This document shows positions 55,641 through 64,000 of a stretch of DNA of 64,000 bases, piece after piece. The stretch lies in the NCBI GenBank assembly GCA_950295325.1, contig OX485803.1, forward strand, positions 29,935,554 through 29,999,553, given 5' to 3'. Source of the DNA: Polytrichum commune. Lineage: Eukaryota; Streptophyta; Polytrichopsida; Polytrichales; Polytrichaceae. Numbering within the stretch: the first letter of the stretch is position 1; each line of letters begins with the position of its first letter. A program made the position numbers and the translations under genes. The notes below the pieces were generated by a model that saw nothing but the letters and a program-made list of their open reading frames with translations, was not told the origin of the DNA and searched no databases.

Positions 55641-57562
55641 TGTAATACCAATTTTCTGGCCATAGCCTGGTAGAAAGGAAGAAAAAAATTTTCTTTTGTG
55701 ATAAAGTAACTAAAAAGATGGATGAAAGTTAGTCTAGGATGAAAGCGGCAGGCTATAGGCCGAGGGAAGAAGTTTCAGGAGTTGCAACCGTCAGGAGCTC
55801 CGATCTTGATAAGCGGGCTATCGCCAGAGAGAAGACACTTCTCGTTATATCTACTGAAGCCATAGCTGTAGAGAATCAGGCTATAGGCGATAGAGTTAGA
55901 CTCAAGCATAGTTGTTTTTTTGAAGTAGGATCAGAGCTGGAACATCGCCGTCTGTGATAGAGGGATGTAGCTAAGTAAGATGTAATTAGTTTGAGGAAGT
56001 AAAGACAGTTGCATGGAAATGTTGAGTATGGCCATAATATGTATGTGATCATTATTGTTGAATCAGTGCACAAGTAGTTTGCACGAGTGAATGAAATTAG
56101 CACGACTTGAGTGGAAGGAGTTGAGTCAAGCATGAGGATCTGTGAGTGAAGAAGAGCGGCGACCAAAGAGTCTGTTGACAAATTAACGAAGTTGATATCG
56201 AAGTTGGAGACATATTGGAAAAAGGAGAGAGTGAAAGGTCGCAACCTGCATTGTGAAAGAAACCTGTTGGATTGAGATTGAGGAGTTATCTTAAGGTGGA
56301 AATCAGAGAGTGATTGGCAGTGAGAGAGAGGAACGAAGCATAAAGAGGGATGGACTATCGCCGAAGTAAAGATAAATGGAAATGGCCATAGTCTGTAGTT
56401 GGGATACAGCGAAGTGAGAGCATCTGTAAGAACTTGAGCAAGAGTTGTCAGAACAGTAGGCATAGCCAAGGAGATCAGATTAAGGCTGAGATTACCGAGA
56501 AAGGAGAGCCGCAGTAGAAACAAGAGAGTTACAGAGCCAACCAAGTTACTGAGAGATACACAGGAGAGAGAGAGAGAGAGAGAGAGAGAGCCTGCTGAGA
56601 GTGGCACAAGAGGAAGAACCGAGAGCTGGTAGGCATGGGCACTGGGAGGTCTTATAACTGCCTATAGCCTGTGCGAGAGCGAGAGAGAGAATGAGGGAAA
56701 GAGAGTTGTCCGAGGTTATCACTAAGAGGGAAGCAATGAGGGCACCAGAAGGTCCACTTAAGTAACCGAGGTTGTCATGATGATAAAGTAGTTCTGAGTT
56801 GAGAGACATTACCTCGAGAGACAAGAAGTTTAGAGGGATTATCGAAACATGATGAGAATCGGAGTGTCATGATGATGTCGAGTCGATAAATAATCCAATC
56901 CACAAAGAACGTGCTTTGACATGATTAGGAATGAGAAAGATATGGTTTGATGTGAGAGGAATTAGGCTAGCCGTTGTAATAGGTTGTGTTGGAACCTAAT
57001 GGCTATAGCCTATGTGTTATGTGATTATGGAAGAAGGATGCAGGAATTCAAGCATGTCTTGTGTGTTGTGTGGGACAATGAAGAGCATGAGATAAGTGAA
57101 TTTTTCATTATGAGTAATAAATGATAAATGAGATAAAGTGAAGGAACAAATTCTTTGAGCAATACAATTTGAATTATGATTGATAGCATTAAATAATCAA
57201 TTAACGAAGGAAGAAGATACTAACCCCAATAGGATGAAAATCCATTGGAAGACTATCGCCAAGATCCGAAAAGACTATTGCCAAAGCCATTGAGCTTCAC
57301 AACTGCAATAGGTCAAAAACGTAGAGTGATAGAAAATTACCCCAAAGATAGGACGGAATCACTCACGACTGAGGAAGCACAAAAGAACCATAAGAGGGGA
57401 GGAATGAAGAATTAAAGAAGGAATGGAATAAGAAAGAACCTAAGTTGTTATTATGAACCTTAATCCAAAGTGACATTAACCCTTATAGACACTATCTCAG
57501 TCTTCCTGGAGACATTGTTCCCTGGGTTTTGTTGTTTAGAGAGAAACCAAAAACTTACTACA
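55641..57562 (+). repeat. 5' LTR of the gypsy element, about 1.9 kb
   Basis: It starts TGTAATACCAATTTTC and ends TTACTACA, giving TGTA...TACA ends. Start chosen by likeness to the old LTRs (TGTAGTATAACCAA). It is purine-rich, with GA runs, and repeats short CTATAG/CTATCGCC motifs. The 3' LTR is outside the window, so the start is unconfirmed. Confidence 0.65.
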
Positions 57563-57566
57563 TTTT

Positions 57567-57584
57567 TGGCGCCGCTGCCGGGGA
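57567..57584 (+). promoter_or_regulatory. Primer-binding site, tRNA-Asp type
   Basis: TGGCGCCGCTGCCGGGGA lies four bases after the LTR end. From known plant tRNA-Asp, the 3' end is complementary to TGGCGCCGTTGCCGGGGA: one mismatch. Confidence 0.9.
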
Positions 57585-57639
57585 AGGCTGTGGTCGTCTT
57601 TTAAGGTTAAATTGGAAAGGGATAATTAACAAATGACCG

Positions 57640-58122
57640 GTGTCAATTACAATGAATACACAAAACAAATGGAGACTTAGAGGGCATAGGATTAGGGATA
57701 AGGTGCAAGAGATTAGGAGTCACAACCCACGTCATTCACCTGTCGCTAGTCCTACAAATTACCCTAAGTCTCATCATGTTTGTCCAGTGTCCCAACCCAT
57801 TATAAAAATTGATAACCGAATTTATGAACTTTTGAGTATCTTCACTGATAGACTCACTAGACTAGAACACTACGTGTATAACACGTCAGAGAGATTGAGG
57901 AGAAACCCGTATAGAGAGGATAATCTTCCCGGTGCTGAAACATTGTGGAGACATATTCAACAAGGGAAAGTACAAGAGTTTAGAGAAGGGGGTAGTGTGT
58001 CTACAAGCCAAACTAGGATCCTAACGAAGACTCGTAGAGGATATTATAGAGAAGATCAAATAGAGTTACCGAGACTGCCTAGGACAATCGACATAACCCA
58101 GTGTCGATATTGCTCTAGTTAG
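57640..58122 (+). CDS. Gypsy pre-gag ORF 1 (160 aa), unknown function
   Basis: The protein is basic and rich in Arg, Asn and His (KWRLRGHRIRDKVQEIRSHN). It contains RIYELLSIFTDRLTRLEHYV, a heptad-like helix, and ends CRYCSS. It starts 56 bases after the primer site and stops 14 bases before the next ORF. It may be the N-terminal part of a larger Gag separated by a stop, or a leader ORF. No known domain. Confidence 0.5.
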   Translation: MSITMNTQNKWRLRGHRIRDKVQEIRSHNPRHSPVASPTNYPKSHHVCPVSQPIIKIDNRIYELLSIFTDRLTRLEHYVYNTSERLRRNPYREDNLPGAETLWRHIQQGKVQEFREGGSVSTSQTRILTKTRRGYYREDQIELPRLPRTIDITQCRYCSS

Positions 58123-58135
58123 TCTTGAAGAATTA

Positions 58136-58636
58136 ATGGAGTGGTGTTGGCAAATATCTGAGTCTAATGCATTTGAAGTATATTCGGGACCATATTTATT
58201 TTCGGCTTTATATAGATTTTTTCGCCTTGCTTACCACGGGGACGGAATCCGTATTAAGCATGAGAGAGTACCCTCACCCAAAGAATTCATAGAGCGATTT
58301 GTAGCTTTACCCTTAGATTTGCAGTGGAATATTACCAACAGAGTTTGGGACCAAGGAGAGGAATATAGAAGAGTGATTGTGAAGAATGATATCCCTGTAT
58401 TACCCTTTTCCCTTTGGTTCTTATTCTGTATCTACGGAAGATTGAAGAGTGTAACGTCGAGAGTAGTACCTCCAGTGGACGGTACATGGCAAGGAATCAA
58501 GTTATCTAGGAAGAAGTACAAGTTTATATTCAGAAGCCCGAATTATCGAGCCACACCCTTTATACCCGACTTTATGCAGCGAGAACCTGTACAACTCTAC
58601 CTTCACCCAATTAAGTTTAGTTTAATATGTAGGTAG
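58136..58636 (+). CDS. Gypsy pre-gag ORF 2 (166 aa), unknown function
   Basis: The ORF reads MEWCWQISESNAFEVYSGPY, LFSALYRFFRLAYHGDGIRI, SPKEFIERFVALPLDLQWNI, NDIPVLPFSLWFLFCIYGRL and PVDGTWQGIKLSRKKYKF. It is rich in Trp, Tyr and Phe and looks like a folded domain, not random sequence. It lies between the LTR and the recognisable Gag, where many Tat/Athila-like elements have a long Gag N-terminus. In frame 2, whereas the following Gag is in frame 0; a stop and a shift separate them. Function unknown. Confidence 0.5.
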   Translation: MEWCWQISESNAFEVYSGPYLFSALYRFFRLAYHGDGIRIKHERVPSPKEFIERFVALPLDLQWNITNRVWDQGEEYRRVIVKNDIPVLPFSLWFLFCIYGRLKSVTSRVVPPVDGTWQGIKLSRKKYKFIFRSPNYRATPFIPDFMQREPVQLYLHPIKFSLICR

Positions 58637-58652
58637 AAGATGGTGTAGTTAG

Positions 58653-59626
58653 GGACAGATAGTCAAACTGGAATCCGCACATGAAAAATCTCATTCTCAA
58701 TCTGCATCCGTAAGGAAGGCAGCTAGTGATAAAGCTAGAGAAGATAGAGCGGCAGCCAGAGAGTATAGGAAACAAACACAGGATAGAAGACGAAGTTGGG
58801 TTAAGCCATTTTTAGAGGAAGCAAGAGAGGGTTCTGGTAGTATCCCAGGAGATATTTTTAAGACACCAGTAAATAAACCTACAACAAGTGTTGAGAGGGA
58901 TTTCTTATCACCGAAAGTTTTATTTACTGATAATTCACCTCTCACCAGTTCACCTACTCCACCATTGTGGGCTACTGCCTATGAACGCACACCATCTCTT
59001 GAACTTGACCCAAAGGCTTACGCCAATGTACAAGGCAACCCATTGTTTACGCCTTATACACCGTCAGTACCCATAGCACAATTAGTACCTCCTCCCTTAC
59101 AACCAGTAGTACAATTACAACCCGTAGTACAGCTACCACCGATAGTACCGCTACCCAATATGGCGGCTAATCCTCCTAGGATCAATAGTGTAGTAAACTT
59201 ACCCTATTTTCAGGGTAGACCGGGAACAGATCCTGATGTCCATGTGAGGAAATTCGAGATTGCATGTGCTGCAAATAGCGTACCTCCGGACAAACAAATG
59301 GAAGTATTTGCAGCAACATTGCAAGAGAACGCATTCTTATGGTTTTCCCGTCAGCAACCATTTGCTAACTGGAACGACCTTAAGAATGCATTCCTGCAAT
59401 ATTTTAGGCCCTTGGGGTTTGAAAACAGTTTAATGGAGAAATTGAGAACCATTCGTATGAGTATAAATGAAACCATTGACAATTACTGGGGAAGAATGAG
59501 TGACATCCTACTGAGAATGCCCAACCATCAAATCCCGAATAATTTCTTACGGAATATATTCATAGGAGGTCTATATCCTTTTGAGTTAAAATTATATGTG
59601 AGAGAGAGCTCCAGCTACTGCTGAGG
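58653..59626 (+). CDS. gag: Gypsy Gag, capsid part
   Basis: The frame is open from 58,653; the first ATG (58,965 reads GTG-like in the automatic call) is not decisive, so I give the open stretch. Residues begin with a charged linker (AREDRAAAREYRKQTQDRRR), a Pro/Val/Gln-rich part (LQPVVQLPPIVPLPN), and then the retrotransposon Gag domain: FQGRPGTDPDVHVRKFEIAC, ENAFLWFSRQQPFANWNDLK, FLQYFRPLGFENSLMEKLRT, WGRMSDILLRMPNHQIPNNF, IGGLYPFELK. The capsid packages the RNA. Near 59,603-59,612 a GA-rich run shifts the frame by one (LYVRE, then APATAEAAFALAKAW in the next ORF's frame). Confidence 0.85.
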
Positions 59627-59637
59627 CAGCTTTTGCT

Positions 59638-61293
59638 TTGGCAAAAGCTTGGGAAGAGTCCCGTATAGAGGATCGATACACTTTTGATACTTATAACTAC
59701 GACCTCTATGACCTACATGGGAATGATCAGTCTTATCACCCAGTGTTGCCTGGTCAATCACTAACATATCCAGGTGCTAAGCCCATGATAGATGCCACAC
59801 AGTTCAAACATCCTAGTGCAGATTTGTTTACACCCCCAAGGCTAATGATGAAGCCTACACCCGTGGTTCAAAACAATTCACAAGAACTAGCCCTTATGGA
59901 TATCACAAAGAAGTTAGCAGATCTAGAGGTAAAGATCACAAAAGGGGCTAATAAAAGACCCCCACCAACTGAAGAGAGAACCAATGTATGGTGTAATAAC
60001 TGTAAGGGTCATGGTCATCTGTCTAATGAATGTCCCACTCCCAAAGGTTTGAGAGTTAAGTGCACTTTCTGTGGAGGGAATCATTCAGTCAATGAGTGTT
60101 GGAATTTACCTAGAAATCGTGCGGTCAACCAGATAGATGCTAACCAATCCCGACCTTGGCAACAAGAGCGAATGGGTGATATGCCCAACATGGGATATAA
60201 CCCCAAAAGAAATTTCAACCGTCGGCAAGTGCCTCTTAGTTTTGGGAATCAACCAACTTGGGGTGATACCAATCAACCACCAAATTGGAGGGGTCCTCCA
60301 TATAACCCCCGAACCCAAAATTATAAGACACCGATGCCCAACCAGTATGTAGTGTGTTTCAGATGTGGAGAGATAGGTCATTATGCAGGAGACTGTCCTA
60401 ATCCTAGAAAGGTTCAACAATATATACCTTTGTGTGGAAATTGTAAAGAGGCAGGACATCCTACAACCGAGTGTGATCAACCCCGTAAGGAGGGTCCACC
60501 ATCTGATAGAGATTGGAAGAAAGGTAAACATGTGACTATACAAGAGGATGAGAGACAGGATCGTAATGTCCATAGAGTTCAACACTCTAAGAGATTAGAC
60601 GAGGAAGTGAGTGTAGTGACCACTAGATCCCAAAAACAACCTTTAAAGCAACAAAATGGGTCTAGTACTGAGAGGTTTAATGAACAACACAGTGACTTGG
60701 AAACGAGTCTCTCTGAATATGCTCAAGCACCCTTGATCAGAGCTCCAAAGGATAAAATAATTGTGGAAGCTAACGTTGTACCAACAACGATTCTTGAGCA
60801 AGCTCAGATTCCATCGCCATCTGTTGTTACCAACCCTCCAGTTGTTGTCTCCAACCCTCATACACCTATTGTACCCACTAATGTTCTTCACCCCCGTCTA
60901 AAGACCTTAGCAAGGAGAGAAAGGCCTAAGGGTAAAATGACATCATCACGATCGTCTAGAACGATGATGTTATCTAAGGACCTTAAACCCTATGATATCA
61001 TGGAAGATCTAGATAAAATACAACCAACTATCACAATGAAACAATTGTTGGCTGTTGCACCACAATGTCGCAGTTCCTTAAGTTCATCCATGATACGTAG
61101 ACGGCCTAAACCGGCAACAGTCCATGACATTACTTTAAGTCGAGATCCGGGAGCCCCAACCGTTGATGTCATTATAGGAGGTGCTCTTATACCGGGATTC
61201 CAAATTGACACGGGATCAAGTGTCAATTTGATGAATGTGGAAACCATGAACGAATTAGGGATATCTAATGTAGTCTCTACCACCATTATTTAA
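59638..61293 (+). CDS. gag-pro: Gypsy Gag nucleocapsid with four zinc knuckles, plus protease
   Basis: It continues Gag after the frameshift. Four CCHC knuckles are visible: VWCNNCKGHGHLSNECP (about residue 117), VKCTFCGGNHSVNEC (142), VCFRCGEIGHYAGDCP (239) and LCGNCKEAGHPTTECD (265). These bind RNA. A variable Pro/Ser linker (residues 330-430) follows, then the aspartic protease with GGALIPGFQIDTGSSVNLMN (active Asp in DTGSS, about residue 527). A TAA at 61,291-61,293 stops it inside the protease domain; the next ORF continues in the same frame (KMADSSRVKPLGVLEQIPTL). The count of four knuckles is higher than the one or two usual for plant gypsy Gag. Confidence 0.9.
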   Translation: MAKAWEESRIEDRYTFDTYNYDLYDLHGNDQSYHPVLPGQSLTYPGAKPMIDATQFKHPSADLFTPPRLMMKPTPVVQNNSQELALMDITKKLADLEVKITKGANKRPPPTEERTNVWCNNCKGHGHLSNECPTPKGLRVKCTFCGGNHSVNECWNLPRNRAVNQIDANQSRPWQQERMGDMPNMGYNPKRNFNRRQVPLSFGNQPTWGDTNQPPNWRGPPYNPRTQNYKTPMPNQYVVCFRCGEIGHYAGDCPNPRKVQQYIPLCGNCKEAGHPTTECDQPRKEGPPSDRDWKKGKHVTIQEDERQDRNVHRVQHSKRLDEEVSVVTTRSQKQPLKQQNGSSTERFNEQHSDLETSLSEYAQAPLIRAPKDKIIVEANVVPTTILEQAQIPSPSVVTNPPVVVSNPHTPIVPTNVLHPRLKTLARRERPKGKMTSSRSSRTMMLSKDLKPYDIMEDLDKIQPTITMKQLLAVAPQCRSSLSSSMIRRRPKPATVHDITLSRDPGAPTVDVIIGGALIPGFQIDTGSSVNLMNVETMNELGISNVVSTTII

Positions 61294-61296
61294 AAA

Positions 61297-63645
61297 ATGG
61301 CAGACAGCAGTCGAGTAAAACCCTTAGGAGTATTGGAACAAATTCCAACTCTCGTAGCCAATATTGAGTATAAGATTGATTATGTCGTCTTTAAGACAAT
61401 GGACGGTGTACAGTCTTATCCAGGTCTTCTTGGACGCACATGGTTGCTAGATGCACAAGCCAAAGAAGATTGGGGGAAAGGTACACTGACCATTGGAAGT
61501 GGGTTAAAGAAAATAATTTTACCTTTATTTCCTACCCAATATCATGGTGAAACGCAAGATGAGGAAACTGAGTTCACCAGTGATGATGGCTATGAAACAG
61601 AAAGGGAGACTACGGTGAGTGAATCCATACACCGGATAAACGATAAACCATTCCAATATGGCCCCGTAGGAATGGGAGAGTACTTTTGTGCACTTGGTGA
61701 TGGAGATTCTGATGATGCTATTCTAGCCTGGCAGAATACCTTACCGGTAAACATGGTCAACAATACGAAAATACATAGTTTTGACCAACTAAGACTAGTC
61801 CATATCGTACAAGAAGAAGAAGAACGACCCCAAACACTGGTTAAGGATGAATTAGCTAAGAAATGGGAGTCTACCATGTTTGAGTCTGACCAACCTGTCA
61901 AAAATTACGTGGTTAAGAATGTGTGTAAAGATATGAATTTGAGTGATGATAACACACCCCGCATTATCAAAGTCTATGAGAAAATAACGGATGATGAGTG
62001 GAAGTTTTGGAGAGATTTCTTTAAGAGGAATATTAAAGTCTTTGCATGGACGTACAAAGATTTGCGAGGAGTTCCCCCAGAGATCTGTGAGCATAAGATT
62101 ATTTTAGAGGAAGGAACAACCCCCGTTCGACAAAGACAATATAGGATGAATCCAAAATATTCCCTATTAGTTAAGGAAGAAGTGGATAAATTGTTGGAAG
62201 TCGGCATTATCTATCCTATTCCATATAGTGATTGGGTGTCACCCATAGTCGTAGTACCAAAGAAAAACGGCAAACTACGAATATGCGTGGATTATCGGAA
62301 GTTAAACAGTGTCACTAAGAAGGATTATTTTCCTCTACCATTCACAGACAGTATGTTGGACGGAGTAGCAGGATATGATTGTTATTCCTTTATGGATGGA
62401 TTTTCTGGGTATAACCAAATTTCAATATATCCACCCCACCGTCCCTTAACTGCTTTCACGACACCATGGGGTGTCTTCGCACATGCCCGTATGCCGTTTG
62501 GTATGTGTAACTCCCCTGAAACCTTTTCTAGATTAGGGGTTAACACATTTCAGAAATATCTCCATCGTACAATGGAAGTCTTCCTGGATGATTTTGCAGT
62601 CTATAGCACCAAAGAGAAACATGCACAACATCTTCAAGAATGTTTTGATGAGTGTATGAAAGTTGGAATTTCTATTAATACAGCCAAGTCAGTGTTTCTG
62701 GTACCATTTGGTAAGTTGGTAGGTCACATAATATCAAAACAAGGGGTTGCGACTGACCCTGAGAAAATCGCAATCATCTCTTCATTACCTATACCAACCA
62801 CCGTTTCAGAGGTCAAAGGATTTTTAGGACACACGGGCTACTATCGTCGTTTCATCTTTCGTTATTCGGTCATCGCTATGCCATTGACTGAATTGTTAAA
62901 GAGGACCAATACCCCACCCGTTTGGACTCAGGCATGTACGGAAGCCTTTAATAAACTTAAAAAGAAATTAGCCTCTGCACCAATATTAGTAGCTCCTAAT
63001 TGGGAAAAAGACTTTGAAGTGTATGTGGATGCGTCAAATGTAGCAGTTGGGGCTGTGTTAAGCCAAAAAGATGAGAAAGGTCATGACCATCCTATATACT
63101 TTGCTAGTCGTCAATTAGTTCAGGCAGAGCGTAATTATACAGTCACGGAGAGGGAAGCCCTAGGAATGATCTTCTCAGTGCAAAAGTTTAGACATTACCT
63201 ATTAGGGTATAAGTTTGTATTCCATGTCGATCACGATGCCCTAAAGTACATGATAAACAAACCCCAATTAAGTGGAAGAATAGCTAGATGGGTTTTATTA
63301 TTACAAGAGTTCAATTTCACTATCCAAGTTCGACCTGGTAAGAGTCATGCTAACGCAGACCACTTATCACGGTTAAGTGATGCGTTAGGCACTGAACCCA
63401 TCGATGACTCCTTCCCCGATGCTGATTTATTTTTCATAGAAAAGGTGTCTCTTGAATACGCTGAGATAATTAACTACTTACAAACCAATACATTCCCTAG
63501 GGATTTTTCTAAAAAACAACAACAGCGATTGGCTTTTAGAGCAGCTCCATACTCGATCATTGCCGACACGTTGTACAAAAAGGGCAAAGATGGTGTATTG
63601 AGACGTTGTATTCTGAGTTCAGAAATACCCTTGATTTTGCAATGA
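61297..63645 (+). CDS. pol: Gypsy Pol: protease end, reverse transcriptase, RNase H
   Basis: 782 codons. The protease C-terminus (YPGLLGRTWLLDAQA) is followed by a linker, then RT: IYPIPYSDWVSPIVVVPKKN, ICVDYRKLNSVTKKDYFPLP, FMDGFSGYNQI, RMPFGMCNSPETF, and the catalytic VFLDDFAVYS (about residue 432). Connection: VKGFLGHTGYYRRF. RNase H: FEVYVDASNVAVGAVLSQ (Asp), TVTEREALGMIF (Glu), FHVDHDALKYM (Asp), SHANADHLSRL. All catalytic residues I looked for are present. It ends in TGA at 63,643-63,645, but the same frame carries on straight into integrase, so this is a single nonsense change, not a natural end. Confidence 0.95.
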   Translation: MADSSRVKPLGVLEQIPTLVANIEYKIDYVVFKTMDGVQSYPGLLGRTWLLDAQAKEDWGKGTLTIGSGLKKIILPLFPTQYHGETQDEETEFTSDDGYETERETTVSESIHRINDKPFQYGPVGMGEYFCALGDGDSDDAILAWQNTLPVNMVNNTKIHSFDQLRLVHIVQEEEERPQTLVKDELAKKWESTMFESDQPVKNYVVKNVCKDMNLSDDNTPRIIKVYEKITDDEWKFWRDFFKRNIKVFAWTYKDLRGVPPEICEHKIILEEGTTPVRQRQYRMNPKYSLLVKEEVDKLLEVGIIYPIPYSDWVSPIVVVPKKNGKLRICVDYRKLNSVTKKDYFPLPFTDSMLDGVAGYDCYSFMDGFSGYNQISIYPPHRPLTAFTTPWGVFAHARMPFGMCNSPETFSRLGVNTFQKYLHRTMEVFLDDFAVYSTKEKHAQHLQECFDECMKVGISINTAKSVFLVPFGKLVGHIISKQGVATDPEKIAIISSLPIPTTVSEVKGFLGHTGYYRRFIFRYSVIAMPLTELLKRTNTPPVWTQACTEAFNKLKKKLASAPILVAPNWEKDFEVYVDASNVAVGAVLSQKDEKGHDHPIYFASRQLVQAERNYTVTEREALGMIFSVQKFRHYLLGYKFVFHVDHDALKYMINKPQLSGRIARWVLLLQEFNFTIQVRPGKSHANADHLSRLSDALGTEPIDDSFPDADLFFIEKVSLEYAEIINYLQTNTFPRDFSKKQQQRLAFRAAPYSIIADTLYKKGKDGVLRRCILSSEIPLILQ

Positions 63646-64000
63646 TGTCATAGTGACCCCGCAGGAGGTCATTTTGCGGGGAATGTCACTGCTAGAAAAG
63701 TCTTACAAGCAGGATATTGGTGGCCCACCCTATTTAATGATTGTGTCACTTACGCTAGACAGTGTGACGTTTGTCAAAGGGTGGGTAAACCTACAGACAC
63801 ATCAGCAATGCCATTACACCCTATCCTAGCATTGGCACCCTTTGAGAAATGGGGAATTGATTTTGTTGGTCCAATTAACCCTCCTAGTAAGAGTGGACGT
63901 CATCGTTATATTTTAGTTGCTACAGATTATGCCACTAAATGGGCTGAGGCTGAAGCCACTAAACGGGATGATAAAGAAACAGTTGCTAAATTCCTTAAAA
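63646..64000 (+). CDS. pol: Gypsy integrase, N-terminal part, cut by window end
   Basis: In frame with the preceding Pol ORF after its TGA. The HHCC zinc finger reads CHSDPAGGHFAG, KVLQAGYWWPTLFNDCVTYA and QCDVCQRVGK. The catalytic core starts with WGIDFVGPINPP (first Asp) and continues VATDYATKWAEAEATKRDD (second Asp in ATDYATK). The rest of the core, the C-terminus and the 3' LTR lie outside. Confidence 0.93.

Larger units (their letters stand above)
55641..64000 (+). mobile_element. Ty3/gypsy retrotransposon (non-chromovirus, Tat/Athila-like), 3' end outside the window
   Basis: Order: 5' LTR (55,641-57,562), primer site, two ORFs before gag, gag with CCHC knuckles, protease, RT, RNase H, integrase start. 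RT-RNase H before integrase and a DTGSS protease place it in Ty3/gypsy. YRKLNSVTKKDYFPLPF, DGFSGYNQI and a tRNA-Asp-type primer site fit the non-chromovirus (OTA) branch with Tat and Athila. Only four frame lesions were seen in the gag-pol reading, so it is much younger than the relics at 25-26 kb and 40-43 kb. Confidence 0.93.

Noticed and set aside
55876-56607. 243-codon minus-strand ORF rich in Ser and Leu
   Set aside because: It is the complement of the purine-rich, GA-repeat part of the gypsy LTR; low-complexity translation.
60106-62207. Minus-strand ORFs under gag and pol
   Set aside because: Antisense shadows of the gypsy coding region.
1-64000. tRNA, rRNA, CRISPR arrays, bacterial operons or plasmid functions
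   Set aside because: None seen. The window is plant nuclear DNA.

Overview
The window is eukaryotic, from a repeat-rich land-plant genome. Genes have short exons with GT-AG introns, nearly every intergenic stretch is made of decayed transposons, and the retrotransposon lineages (Ty3/gypsy with a tRNA-Asp-type primer site, Ty1/copia, CACTA, Tourist, Emigrant/pogo-like) are plant types. A PACRG gene, an axonemal protein kept only by lineages with flagella or cilia, points to a plant with swimming sperm: bryophyte, lycophyte, fern, or possibly cycad/Ginkgo. I cannot name the species.

Layout. 1-3,760: the first five exons (minus strand) of a TMEM144-like membrane protein whose 3' end lies beyond base 1; its introns carry a TTAA-flanked MITE, a 250-bp tandem duplication and a dispersed repeat. 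3,760-7,690: no gene seen. 7,690-12,654: a Ty1/copia remnant broken by a hAT-like element that itself contains a second full copy of the same element in inverted orientation, and by a second, opposite copia. 12,660-15,635: one pogo-like element and simple duplications. 15,636-22,470 and 35,345-38,246: three copies of a unit with two divergently transcribed lipid-transfer-protein (nsLTP) genes next to a cation-chloride-cotransporter (CCC) gene fragment. 22,480-34,310: LINE, hAT-like, gypsy, hAT, MULE/SWIM and pogo remnants, ending in a copy of the last exon of PACRG. 38,250-43,960: the second copy of that transposon landscape. 44,428-46,179: PACRG. 48,305-51,769: exons of an unrecognised minus-strand gene. 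52,254-52,501: a CACTA MITE. 55,641-64,000: a young-looking Ty3/gypsy element, with LTR, primer site, gag and most of pol, running off the right edge.

How it fits together. The central 28 kb is a tandem segmental duplication: 18,542-34,099 (CCC remnant, nsLTP pair, transposons, PACRG 3' end) repeats at 34,309-44,637, where the full PACRG gene follows. The duplication left a promoterless PACRG tail and gave the nsLTP family its third pair. Of six nsLTP genes four look intact, one has lost its start codon and one carries a 4-bp frameshift. Transposon dating is unusually clean here: a Tourist MITE is present in one duplicate and absent, with its single TAA target, from the other; a CACTA MITE sits inside the gypsy relic; and a pogo element splits a MULE/SWIM coding relic exactly at a TA.

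Limits: all assignments were made by reading the sequence. No database search, splice predictor or alignment program was run, and percent identities are not given.
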